Positions 54,762 through 63,099 of a DNA stretch of 64,000 nt are shown here, one piece after another (the first letter of the stretch is position 1; every line of letters begins with the position of its first letter). Origin of the DNA: VAZQ01 sp036555745 (GTDB lineage Bacteria > Pseudomonadota > Alphaproteobacteria > Rhizobiales > Xanthobacteraceae). A program made the position numbers and the translations under genes. The stretch covers positions 62,001 to 126,000 of the forward strand of contig DATBKV010000138.1 of NCBI GenBank assembly GCA_036555745.1, read 5' to 3'. The notes below the pieces were generated by a model. It was given only the letters and a program-made list of their open reading frames with translations, was not told the DNA's origin and did not search any database.

Positions 54762-54769
54762 TTCCTCCT

Positions 54770-55561
54770 GTGCAGCGCATGCTATCCCGCAATATAGGTG
54801 AACGACCCGATAAAGCCCACTCCGCCGCGGAGCTGACCATTTTGCTTTCGGAGCCAGAACCCATTGCCGTGACTGTCGAAGCGGCCGTGCGCGTTTGCGG
54901 CCTGTTGCAAGCGCCGCGACAGACGCGCGCCTGTCTGGTGCTGGCGCATGGCGCGGGCGCCGGGATGACGCACCCCTTCATGGCCGCGGTCGCGAACGGG
55001 CTCGCGCAACGGGGCATCGCCAGCCTGCGTTATCAATTCCCCTACATGGAACGCGGTGGCAGGCGGCCCGATGCGCCCGCGCTTGCCCACGCCACCGTCC
55101 GGGCGGCCGTGGCAGAGGCCGCGCGCCTGCTGCCGCGCGCTCCGCTGATCGCCGCCGGCAAGTCGTTCGGCGGCCGCATGACGTCGCAGGCGCAGGCCGC
55201 CGCGCCCTTGCCGGGAGTGCGCGGCCTGGCGTTCCTCGGATTCCCCTTGCATCCCGCCGGGCGGCCCTCCAGGGAGCGGGGCAAACACCTGTTCGACGTC
55301 GCGATCCCCATGCTTTTCCTGCAGGGAACACGCGACGCACTGGCGCGGCCGGAGGAGCTTGAGCCCCTGTGCGAGGCGCTCGGCGCACGCGCGGTCCTGA
55401 AGCTCTTCCAGGATGCCGATCATTCCTTTCACGTGCCGGCCCGCAGCGGCCGTACGGATTCACAGGTCCGCGCCGACATGCTGGATGCGCTCGCGTTCTG
55501 GGTCGATGGGGTGATTTCCGAGCCAGCAGCGCCAACGGCATGCGGCGGCCGCGCAGATTGA
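54770..55561 (+). CDS. Alpha/beta family hydrolase (KANL3/Tex30-like)
   Basis: 263 residues. The oxyanion-side motif LVLAHGAGAGMTHPFM, the nucleophile elbow AAGKSFGGRMTSQAQ (Ser in GKSFGG) and the C-terminal histidine DADHSFHVPARSG are characteristic of the KANL3/Tex30-like branch. The biological substrate is unknown. The first 40 residues are less conserved in appearance, so a later start (for example around 54842) is possible; ATG 54770 overlaps the DUF2277 promoter region. Confidence 0.83.
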   Translation: MQRMLSRNIGERPDKAHSAAELTILLSEPEPIAVTVEAAVRVCGLLQAPRQTRACLVLAHGAGAGMTHPFMAAVANGLAQRGIASLRYQFPYMERGGRRPDAPALAHATVRAAVAEAARLLPRAPLIAAGKSFGGRMTSQAQAAAPLPGVRGLAFLGFPLHPAGRPSRERGKHLFDVAIPMLFLQGTRDALARPEELEPLCEALGARAVLKLFQDADHSFHVPARSGRTDSQVRADMLDALAFWVDGVISEPAAPTACGGRAD

Positions 55562-55616
55562 TCGCGGTGATGCCGTCAACTATGATTTCGCCCGGGGCGC
55601 TATGGGGTTGCCGCTG

Positions 55617-56681
55617 ATGAAAGCATATGCCCTCTCCCCCGATGCGGCGCTGCCGCCGACCAAGCGCTCCAGATGGCGGGGGTTCTTCGATCGCTACCTT
55701 CCGAGCCTGGTGATCTATTTGATGGTCCTCACGCTGGTGGGGGTCGTGCTCTACCCGCACATGGTGGTGACTGTTCCCAGCGGGCATGTGGGCGTGCTGT
55801 GGAAGCGCTTCGGCGGCGGCACCGTGCTCGACCCCCGCCAGCTCCGGGACGAAGGCTTCCACCTCATCTGGCCCTGGAACAAGCTGTTCATCTACGACTT
55901 GCGACTCCAGTCGATCACCGAAACCTACAATGCCATTTCCAGCGACGGCGTGAGCCTGACCGCAACCATGAACGTTCGGTTCCGACTGCAGCGGGATGCG
56001 GTACCCGTTCTGCACCAGGCGATCGGCCCAGACTACATCGACGTGCTGGCGAAGCCCGGGCTCGGCAGTCTGACTCGCGAGGTCATAGCGCAATACACCG
56101 CAGAGCAGGTCTATTCGACCGCCCGGCAGGAAATCCAGGACAAGATCCGCAGCCTGGTGGAGTCCAGGCTGAGCGAGAAGATGATGGAGCGCGAGGGCGA
56201 GGAACAGTATCGCATCTCGCTACGCGATACGATCGTCCTCTACGATACCTTGGTCTACGGCATCGAATTGCCCGAACTCGTGGTCAATGCGATCAATCGA
56301 AAGACCGAGCAATACTACATCGCCGAGGAGTACAAATTTCGCGTTGAGCGCGAAAAGCGCGAATCGGAACGCAAGAAGATCGAGGCGGAAGGCATCCATG
56401 CATTCCAGCAGATCGTCAGCCAAGGCATTTCGGATTCCTACCTGGCGTGGCGCGGCATCGAAGCGACCCTTCAACTTGCGCAATCCAACAATGCCAAGGT
56501 CGTGATCATCGGCAGCGGCAAGGATGGACTGCCGGTCATTTTGGGCAATGCCGGCTCCGCTGCGCCCTCGGCGTCGCCATCCGCCGCGCCGCTCGGGAGC
56601 CCCAGCGGGGAGCAGGGGGGCGCGACCCCAAGCGGGCCGACGACGTCAGCCCCGAAAGTTCCGCCAGCCGCGCCGATGTAG
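55617..56681 (+). CDS. SPFH/Band 7 (prohibitin-like) membrane protein
   Basis: 354 residues. One transmembrane segment (about 25-48: SLVIYLMVLTLVGVVLYPHM) is followed by the SPFH domain (VPSGHVGVLWKRFGGGTVLD, DGVSLTATMNVRFRLQRDAV), a charged coiled coil (EYKFRVEREKRESERKKIEA) and a Pro/Ser/Ala-rich tail. These proteins form membrane microdomain scaffolds. The start could be ATG 55602 or 55617; GGGGTT 10 bases before favours the latter. It is not linked to an HflC/HflK or NfeD partner. Confidence 0.85.
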   Translation: MKAYALSPDAALPPTKRSRWRGFFDRYLPSLVIYLMVLTLVGVVLYPHMVVTVPSGHVGVLWKRFGGGTVLDPRQLRDEGFHLIWPWNKLFIYDLRLQSITETYNAISSDGVSLTATMNVRFRLQRDAVPVLHQAIGPDYIDVLAKPGLGSLTREVIAQYTAEQVYSTARQEIQDKIRSLVESRLSEKMMEREGEEQYRISLRDTIVLYDTLVYGIELPELVVNAINRKTEQYYIAEEYKFRVEREKRESERKKIEAEGIHAFQQIVSQGISDSYLAWRGIEATLQLAQSNNAKVVIIGSGKDGLPVILGNAGSAAPSASPSAAPLGSPSGEQGGATPSGPTTSAPKVPPAAPM

Positions 56682-57008
56682 CGCCTTCCGATGCGGCGCG
56701 ATTGGGCCGGGACTTCCTCGACAATCCGCGATTGCCCCGGTACGACCGCGGACCCTGTTGGGCCGATGAGACGCTCTACCGGCAGCGCCGGTTTCGCATA
56801 CCGACGTCTCGATTCAATGCTTTCGCGCTTCGTGGGGCGCGGCCTATTGCCAGCGCGTCCCGCGCCATATTGACTCGACCCAGGACCATGGCTTGCAGGC
56901 TTTATTGGCTAACACCTGCCGATCTTTGGCCGCAATGCCCCCTGCGAGGGCAAGACCGCCCAGCGTCCAGATTGGAAATCGGGTGGTGCAACGACGATAT
57001 ATCTGGGG
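56682..57008. other. Intergenic region, no gene recognised
   Basis: 327 bp between the SPFH and LPG-synthase-like genes. One forward frame continues with plausible amino acid composition (ARLGRDFLDNPRLPRYDRG), but it has no start and no recognisable family, so it may be a gene remnant. No repeat or hairpin was identified. Confidence 0.35.
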
Positions 57009-58136
57009 ATGCGGAAAGTCCCGGGACCTAGCGTGACAGATCGGCCGATGCCATGCGGCTCCGAGGATCGGCAGAGCAGGGTGCTCGACGCGCTGCATCG
57101 GGCGGCGCTTTTCTGCGACCGCAAGATCGGCTGGCACCGTATCGGAATCGCGCTCAGCATCGTGCTGATCGCCATCGCGGCGATCGTACTCTACCGAATC
57201 CTGCGCACCATGGATGCCGGGGAGGTCGTGCATGCCCTGGTGACCACGGATTGGCACGACATCGCGCTCGCCGCCTCGTTCGTCGCCGGCGGCTACCTCA
57301 CGCTGACGCTCTACGACCTTTTCGCGCTGCGCACCATCGGGCGCAGTGACGTCCCGTACCGGGCGGCGGCGCTCGCCGGCTTCACCAGCTATTCCGTCGG
57401 CCACAATGTCGGCGCGAGCGTATTCACCGGAGGCGCGGTTCGTTACCGGGTCTATTCCGCTTGGGGTCTTACCGCCGTCGAAGTGACCAAGATCTGCTTC
57501 GTGGCCGGGCTCACGTTCTGGCTCGGAAATGCGACTGTGTTGGGATTGGGTATCGCCTATGTGCCCGGCGCGGCCAGCGCCATCGACCAGTTGCCGCCCT
57601 GGCTCAACCGCATCGGTGCCTTTGTGATCTTGCTGGTGCTGGCGCTCTACATCGCGTGGGTGTGGCGGCGGCCGCGCATTGTGGGCCGGCAAGGATGGAA
57701 GGTCTCCTTGCCCGACGGGCCGCTGACGCTGTTGCAGGTTTGCATCGGCATTGTCGATCTCTGCTTCTGCGCACTCGCGATGTACGTGTTGCTACCCGAC
57801 GAGCCCAACATCGGCTTCGTCACGGTAGCGGTGATCTTCGTCTCGGCGACCATGCTCGGGTTTGCCAGCCACGCGCCGGGAGGCATCGGCGTTTTCGACG
57901 CGGCCATGCTAGTGGCGCTGTGGCAGTTCGACAGGGAAGACATGCTTGCAGGTCTGCTTCTGTTCCGACTGCTGTACTACATCGTCCCCTTCGCGCTCTC
58001 GCTCGCAATTCTCGGGATCCGTGAGCTTCTTCTTGCGCTGCGCGGCACCCGGTTGCCGCCGGTCGCCCTGCTTCCTTCGTTGGCGCCGACCGACGTGGTG
58101 GGCGATGCGGACGAAAAGAAGCGCGAGTGTGGCTGA
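57009..58136 (+). CDS. Lysylphosphatidylglycerol synthase transmembrane family (UPF0104) protein
   Basis: 375 residues with eight or more membrane segments. The motifs FTSYSVGHNVGASVFTGGAV near residue 130 and SHAPGGIGVFDAAMLV near residue 295 are characteristic of the flippase-like membrane domain of MprF and the AglD/UPF0104 family. No soluble aminoacyl-transferase domain follows, so a lipid flippase-like role is more likely than lysyl transfer. ATG 57009, GTG 57033 and ATG 57048 are possible starts. It is monocistronic. Confidence 0.87.
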   Translation: MRKVPGPSVTDRPMPCGSEDRQSRVLDALHRAALFCDRKIGWHRIGIALSIVLIAIAAIVLYRILRTMDAGEVVHALVTTDWHDIALAASFVAGGYLTLTLYDLFALRTIGRSDVPYRAAALAGFTSYSVGHNVGASVFTGGAVRYRVYSAWGLTAVEVTKICFVAGLTFWLGNATVLGLGIAYVPGAASAIDQLPPWLNRIGAFVILLVLALYIAWVWRRPRIVGRQGWKVSLPDGPLTLLQVCIGIVDLCFCALAMYVLLPDEPNIGFVTVAVIFVSATMLGFASHAPGGIGVFDAAMLVALWQFDREDMLAGLLLFRLLYYIVPFALSLAILGIRELLLALRGTRLPPVALLPSLAPTDVVGDADEKKRECG

Positions 58137-58159
58137 CCAAGCGTCTGCGGCGGACTCAA

Positions 58160-58396
58160 CTATGGGTGCGTCGGCCAGCGTCCCCGACAGAGGTCGACGC
58201 TCTCACCAGCATGATCGAGCGCGTCCAATTCGACGTTGCCGCAGGTAGGACATCGGTAGTGGCGCAGTGCCGGGAGTATGCCCAACCGCGGCAAGAAGGC
58301 TGCCAGCCTCATCGCATCCCCGCAGTCACCGCACATGCGCTGGGGGACCTCGCCGGCGAGGGCTTCAATAGGTCGGTCGGGACGCCGCATAGGCAA
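58160..58396 (-). CDS. Small zinc-ribbon protein of unknown function
   Basis: 78 residues. Two CxxC pairs (MCGDCGD and YRCPTCGNVEL) 25 residues apart form a likely zinc ribbon. Similar short proteins are frequent and uncharacterised in Bradyrhizobium relatives. No good ribosome site precedes the 58396 start. A spurious frame cannot be excluded, but the cysteine spacing supports it. Confidence 0.55.
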   Translation of the reverse strand: MPMRRPDRPIEALAGEVPQRMCGDCGDAMRLAAFLPRLGILPALRHYRCPTCGNVELDALDHAGESVDLCRGRWPTHP

Positions 58397-58546
58397 ACAT
58401 TGCGCAGTGGCGCATGCGAGCCTGTGAGTTGCGTCACATCCCAGGCGAAAAATCGCGCGATATCGCGCGGCCGGCTGCGGTGGAATCGTTGGCGCTGGTT
58501 GCGTATATCAGTGCGTCAGCGATCCACCAGCGCCGGCTAGGACGCC

Positions 58547-59617
58547 ATGGCCGATCCCGCCTTCCGCCTCACCACCCGTGTCGCCTACGGCGCGCGTCAA
58601 CTGCCGCGGCTGGCCTGGTATCTCGGCCATGACATGTTGATGCGGCGACTGTCGGCGGCGGCGCGTCCACGGGCCGGCCGGGACACCCGACCGCGCGCTC
58701 ATACCGCCGCGCCCGTGCCCGACCGCGCGCGGCTCTATGTCGACATGGCAGCACTGTTCCGGCAGGACCTCGCCCACGTGGAAGCCGGCGTCTACCCGCT
58801 GCCCGCGGATCACGATGGCTCGTGGCCGCTGCTGCTCGAGCGCTCGCGCCTGTTCTTCCAGGACCTGCCCGCCGTCCATCGCCGCCGCGAGGCCCGCGAC
58901 CATCGACAAGTGTTGGACGAGGCGGTGCGAGGCAAGCGGCCACGGTATTACCTGCAGAATTTCCATTTCCAGTCGGGGGGCTGGATGACGCACGAGTCGG
59001 CACAGCGCTACGACACGCAAGTCGAGGTGCTTTTCAAGGGCACGGCCAACGCCATCCGGCGGCAGGCCCTGCCGCCGCTGCACGAGGCATTCGCCGGACG
59101 CGATCAGCGACGCCTGCGCGTGCTCGACGTCGGCTGCGGTACCGGCCGTTTTCTCGATTTTGTCAAACAATCCTGGCCGCGCCTGCCGGCGCTCGGCATC
59201 GACCTTTCCGAGACCTACATTGCCGAGGCCCGACGCCATCTGCGCCGGTGGTGCTGGCTCGATCTCGCGGTCGCCAACGCAGAGGCCGTTCCGCTGGCAA
59301 GCGAAAGCCAGGACGCGGTGACCAGCATCTTTACCTTTCACGAACTGCCGTCCCGGGTCCGTCGCGCCGTGCTGCGCGAGCTCGCCCGCGTGCTCAAGCC
59401 CGGCGGTCGCCTCGTCATCCTGGATTCGTTGCAAACCGGTGACGAACCGGACTACGACGGCATGCTCGAACTGTTTCCGCAGAACTTTCACGAGCCCTAT
59501 TATTTGAGCTACCTCAAGGAGGATTTTGGCGGAATCGCGCGCGCCTGCGGGCTGGCGCGGGTGCGGGAGGTGAAGGCTTTCATCTCCAAGGTGATGGTGT
59601 TCGACAAGCCGCGCTGA
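58547..59617 (+). CDS. Class I SAM-dependent methyltransferase
   Basis: 356 residues. A 170-residue N-terminal extension (RYYLQNFHFQSGGWMTHESA) precedes the methyltransferase core. Motif I is VLDVGCGTGRFLDFV, motif II/acidic GIDLSETYIAEA, later AEAVPLASESQDAVTSIFTF and ELARVLKPGGRLVILDS. The FHFQSGGWMTHESA stretch resembles methyltransferases of ubiquinone/menaquinone or lipid type, but the acceptor is unknown. ATG 58547 follows CTAGGACGCC. It stands alone. Confidence 0.85.
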   Translation: MADPAFRLTTRVAYGARQLPRLAWYLGHDMLMRRLSAAARPRAGRDTRPRAHTAAPVPDRARLYVDMAALFRQDLAHVEAGVYPLPADHDGSWPLLLERSRLFFQDLPAVHRRREARDHRQVLDEAVRGKRPRYYLQNFHFQSGGWMTHESAQRYDTQVEVLFKGTANAIRRQALPPLHEAFAGRDQRRLRVLDVGCGTGRFLDFVKQSWPRLPALGIDLSETYIAEARRHLRRWCWLDLAVANAEAVPLASESQDAVTSIFTFHELPSRVRRAVLRELARVLKPGGRLVILDSLQTGDEPDYDGMLELFPQNFHEPYYLSYLKEDFGGIARACGLARVREVKAFISKVMVFDKPR

Positions 59618-59746
59618 ACAGCAGCCGAGCCGCGACCGGCCTGCTTCGTAGCGAGCGCAGCTCAAGGACGCGGCAGTGTGCTTGTACGTAGATCTCGCGA
59701 AGCTCCTGCGGCGTGCCTTCGCCCGCTTATCGGGCGTGGACGCCGG

Positions 59747-60004
59747 CTATCGTGGAGTTAGACCATACCGGTCGCCGCTGCGGGCATAACCGGCGCGAGG
59801 CGGTTTTAGCGGCTCTCTGACTGCGCGTTTCGTCTCGGTGCCGCACCGTTCGCACAGGTAGGTCACATCGACCAGGCAGTCAGTGAAAAGGATGGGCCTG
59901 CGGTCGATGGACGCCATCCGGCACCGGCAACCCGGACATGTCGCCGCGGTTTCGCTCGTATGATTGGCCATGTCGGACCAGTTAAGCGCCATAATTCTAT
60001 CCAT
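59747..60004 (-). CDS. Small zinc-ribbon protein of unknown function
   Basis: 85 residues from ATG 60004. The metal site is likely formed by CPGCRCRM and YLCERCGTETKRAV. The sequence around them (DRRPILFTDCLVDVTYLCE) looks like a true conserved domain. The frame is open to 60100, but the extra residues are Arg-rich and the MDRIMALNWSDMANH start is more natural. Neighbours upstream on the same strand are a DUF202 remnant and a DUF302 protein. Confidence 0.6.
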   Translation of the reverse strand: MDRIMALNWSDMANHTSETAATCPGCRCRMASIDRRPILFTDCLVDVTYLCERCGTETKRAVREPLKPPRAGYARSGDRYGLTPR

Positions 60005-60108
60005 CCGGTAAATTTCTCGTTCGGAACGCCGAGGCGCAAAGAGAGGCGTGGTTCTTGCTCCGTTCGCTGCGCGGGCAAACCTCATCGCCCGCGCGCGCAA
60101 GGCCGGCG

Positions 60109-60288
60109 TCAGAGCATTCGCTGCGCGGCCTCCGTCGAGGCCGCGCTCGCCACCGTCAGCACGAACAGATTGAACTTCTCGACGACGAATCCAAAGGCGA
60201 TCACCGCAATGCCGGTGCGCACCTAGGCAAGGAACGTCCGCTCATTGGCCGGGTGGTCGCTGTACCGGAATCATGACGCCTCATTCAT
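60109..60288 (-). pseudogene. DUF202 (YidH-like) membrane protein, two in-frame stops and C-terminal loss
   Basis: Reading from ATG 60288 gives MNEAS, a TGA stop (60273-60271), then FRYSDHPANERTFLA, a TAG stop (60225-60223) exactly where the family has the tryptophan of LAWVRT, then VRTGIAVIAFGFVVEKFNLF, and a final TGA at 60109. The normal third membrane segment is missing. The reading frame is otherwise kept for the whole length, so the decay is recent or the gene is on the way out. A sequencing error at one stop is possible but unlikely at both. Confidence 0.8.
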
Positions 60289-60303
60289 CGCGACGCCACA
60301 AGA

Positions 60304-60714
60304 TCAGGGTGGGGTGGTCGCCTTGATCGCAATCGCCTTGAGCGCGGCAGCTATGGCATCGAGCGCCGGCGCGACCTCTGGGCCGAGCCCGTGCCGCTGG
60401 GCGAGCCCGTGCGGGTCGTTGTAGGACAGCCATACTTTGCCCGCCGCATCCTCGAAGACCAGGGCCTTCAACGGCAGATCGATACCGACCGCCTGATTGG
60501 CCTGCATGAGCGGCGTGCCGGCTTTGGCGTTGCCGAAGATCAGAAGCTCGGTCGGCCGCAACGGCAGGCCGACCTCGGCCGCACCGGCGGCGTGATCGAT
60601 GCGTGCAAACACGGTCATGCCCTTCGCCCTGACCTCGGTTTCCAGCCGATCCATGGATTCCTTCGGTCCGAAGCTGCTGACCATGAGGGTCAGACCATCC
60701 GCCGCCATTGCCAA
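60304..60714 (-). CDS. DUF302 family protein, probably exported; start region disturbed
   Basis: 137 codons from TTG 60714. The DUF302 core is clear: VSSFGPKESMDRLETEVRAK and TVFARIDHAAGAAEVGLPLR, LLIFGNAKAGTPLMQANQAV, LPLKALVFEDAAGKVWLSYN. The family is common in periplasmic or heme-related contexts and its function is unknown. The residues before TTG 60714 read as a perfect signal peptide (SVAGALAALTAGLLLCGGLA) but have no start codon in that frame. ATG 60788 would supply one if a single base were added in the AAA run that follows it. So either translation starts at TTG or the 5' end carries a 1-bp deletion. Confidence 0.75.
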   Translation of the reverse strand: MAMAADGLTLMVSSFGPKESMDRLETEVRAKGMTVFARIDHAAGAAEVGLPLRPTELLIFGNAKAGTPLMQANQAVGIDLPLKALVFEDAAGKVWLSYNDPHGLAQRHGLGPEVAPALDAIAAALKAIAIKATTPP

Positions 60715-61007
60715 CCCTCCGCACAGCAGGAGCCCGGCAGTCAGCGCGGCGAGTGCGCCGGCAACTGACGTGGAGCTGCGTTTGTCATCCTACGGTTTGC
60801 TTCTCATCTGATTCGCGCTCCGCCTCTGGCAGTGCCCCAGATGAACGGTCCGCGGGCAAGAGGAACCGGAATTGCCGCGGTCGCCAGGGCGGCCGCTGCG
60901 GAAATGCGAGCGGCGGTATCGCGTGGAGCATGATGATCAACGATGCGCGTGACAACTGGAAGTCTTATTGCTAATAAAAGTCCGGGACCGGGTTCAAGGA
61001 GTAGAAA

Positions 61008-61214
61008 ATGCAGAGGAAGATCGCCGCAAGAGGTCCTGTTTCGCCGACAACCGCTGCCAGAACAGGAAGCACAAGGTCGAAACGCCGCGTGACCTTCAAG
61101 GCGAGCAGCTGGTATGAAAACGCTCTGCGGACGATCGCGATCAAGAACGAGGCGCCGCTCGGCGCGCCCCGTGTGCAGCTCTGGAGCGCCCGCTTCGAGG
61201 CTGATGCCGACTAG
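61008..61214 (+). CDS. Small basic protein of unknown function
   Basis: 68 residues, strongly basic in the first half (RKIAARGPVSPTTAARTGST, then RSKRRVTF) and neutral in the second (WYENALRTIAIKNEAPLGAP). AAGGAG sits 8 bases before ATG 61008, one of the best ribosome sites in the area, which is the main support. No family is recognised. It is isolated: 293 bp upstream and 434 bp downstream are empty. Confidence 0.45.
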   Translation: MQRKIAARGPVSPTTAARTGSTRSKRRVTFKASSWYENALRTIAIKNEAPLGAPRVQLWSARFEADAD

Positions 61215-61648
61215 TTCGGCCGCGGCCTAGGCTAACCCGACAGTCCCTCCGACTTTCGCTCGTCGCCCCGCCAACTTCCATACCCACGCCGCTAGGTGCG
61301 CTTCTCAAGCGCTGCCGGAGTATTTGTGCCCCGGCACAAGCTGTATCGGGCTTGTGGCCGCCCGGCGTGATGCCGGTGGCCGCATTCGTCGCGTCTGCCC
61401 TGCGAGAGAAGCCCGAATGCCCATCGGGTGAAGGCGGCGTCCGACCCCACATTATGGCGCGCTTTCGGGCCGTGGCTGATCGCGCACCTGCGACAGTCGC
61501 GCCATTGCCGATCGCCCCGATGTCAGAGGCATGCGGATGCTGATCACTGTCCTGATCACTGGTTGCTCGAGGTCACGCACGCTCAACTTGCCCGCAGCGC
61601 CCTCGAGATTGTCGCTGCCGCGGCAAAGCCGTATGTATCCGGCGCGAC
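61215..61648. other. Intergenic region upstream of phoR, no gene recognised
   Basis: 434 bp. No convincing coding frame, RNA gene or repeat was seen. It contains short direct repeats (CTGATCACTG at 61541 and CTGATCACTGG at 61552). It is the likely promoter region of the phosphate module, but no clear Pho box was identified by eye. Confidence 0.4.
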
Positions 61649-62956
61649 ATGACGGCGACTCGCGATAGCGCGGAATTCCGCTCCAGCCGCTGGCTGCGCG
61701 GGCCGGGGCCTTTGCGCGTCGTGGTGATTGCGGCAGCGGTCGTGTTCGCCGGCCTGTGGGCGTTCGGAGCGATCGCCGCCGGGCCGGCACTGGGGGGGTT
61801 CCTGTTGATCGCCGCGGCGGCGGTGATCGCCGTCGCGCGCGCCGAGGTGGCGCCGGCGACTTTGCCGAAAAGCGAGGCGCCGGCAGCGCGCACAGGCGAT
61901 CCGCTGATCGAAGCGGTGCTGGCCGGCCTGCCGGATCCCGTGGTCGCGCTCGACCAGCGGGGCGACGTCATCGCGCTCAACCCGCGGGCGGCGGCGGTGG
62001 CGCCCGCGTTGCGCCCGGGTGAGCCGGTCTCGCTCGGGCTGCGTGTTCCCGAGGTTCTGGACGCGATCCGCCGCGCGAGCGCGAACGGTAGCGCGCAACG
62101 CGTGGAGTTTTTCGAGCGTGTGCCGGTCGACCGTTGGTACGAGGCGATCGTGACGCCGATCTTGCTGGCCGGACCCGGGATCAGGCCCGGACTGGTGCTG
62201 CTTGCATTCCACGACCTCACCCCGTTGCGGCGCGTTGAGGAAATGCGCGCCGACTTCGTCGCCAATGCCAGCCACGAACTGCGTACGCCGCTCGCGGCGT
62301 TGTCGGGCTTCATCGACACGCTGAAAGGCCCGGCGCGCGAGGATCCCGCGGCGCGCGAACGCTTCCTTGCGATCATGCAGGTGCAGGCGGATCGCATGGC
62401 GCGCCTGATCGACGACCTGCTGTCATTGTCGCGTATCGAACTCAACGCACATCTGCGGCCCGACACTCAGGTCGATCTCGGCGCCATCGTGCGGCAGGTC
62501 GCCGACAGTTTGCAGACGCTCGCGCGCGATCGCGACGTCGAGGTCAAAACCATCGGTGCCCCCGGAGCCCTGCTGGTGCCAGGTGATCGCGACGAATTGA
62601 TACGGGTGTTCGAAAATCTGGTGGAGAACGCGCTCAAATACGCCGCGTCGGGCAAGCGGGTGGACATCGTCCTGTCGGTCGCGGAAGGACCTGATGGGGA
62701 GCGCGAGGCGCGCGTCGCGGTGCGAGACCGCGGACCCGGCATCGCGCCCGAGCACCTGCCGCGGCTTACCGAACGGTTCTACCGCGTCGACGTCTCTGAA
62801 AGCCGCGCCCAGGGCGGCACCGGCCTGGGCTTGGCACTGGTCAAACACATCCTCAATCGCCACCGTGGCCGGCTGACGATCGAGAGCGTCCTCGGACAAG
62901 GGGCGACGTTTACCGCGCACTTGCCGATTGCCGACGCGGCGAAAGGCAATCCCTGA
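61649..62956 (+). CDS. phoR: Phosphate regulon sensor histidine kinase PhoR
   Basis: 435 residues. Two membrane segments (about 22-65) and no large periplasmic domain, then a PAS domain (about 85-190: LAGLPDPVVALDQRGDVIAL), a HisKA H box FVANASHELRTPLAALSGFI, and a HATPase domain with N box ENLVENALKYAASG, G1 DRGPGIAPEHLPRLTERFYR and G2 GGTGLGLALVKHIL. The architecture is that of PhoR, and pstS begins 143 bp downstream on the same strand, which fixes the identity. It senses phosphate through the PstSCAB/PhoU complex and phosphorylates PhoB. Start ATG 61649. Confidence 0.92.
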   Translation: MTATRDSAEFRSSRWLRGPGPLRVVVIAAAVVFAGLWAFGAIAAGPALGGFLLIAAAAVIAVARAEVAPATLPKSEAPAARTGDPLIEAVLAGLPDPVVALDQRGDVIALNPRAAAVAPALRPGEPVSLGLRVPEVLDAIRRASANGSAQRVEFFERVPVDRWYEAIVTPILLAGPGIRPGLVLLAFHDLTPLRRVEEMRADFVANASHELRTPLAALSGFIDTLKGPAREDPAARERFLAIMQVQADRMARLIDDLLSLSRIELNAHLRPDTQVDLGAIVRQVADSLQTLARDRDVEVKTIGAPGALLVPGDRDELIRVFENLVENALKYAASGKRVDIVLSVAEGPDGEREARVAVRDRGPGIAPEHLPRLTERFYRVDVSESRAQGGTGLGLALVKHILNRHRGRLTIESVLGQGATFTAHLPIADAAKGNP

Positions 62957-63099
62957 GCGGCTCGGCTGCCCGGCTCAACGCGCGGGATGCCCTGGCGCGT
63001 GGCGAGGCGGCGGGTTCGCGCGACGCCCGATAGGGTCAAAGTGTCGGGTTGATCATCCGCGGCGCTTTGCTAACGTCCCGAGGCACGCAGGAGAGGGCC

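Noticed and set aside
61541..61563. CTGATCACTG direct repeats considered as a Pho box
   Set aside because: Neither copy has the CTGTCAT pattern; likely chance.
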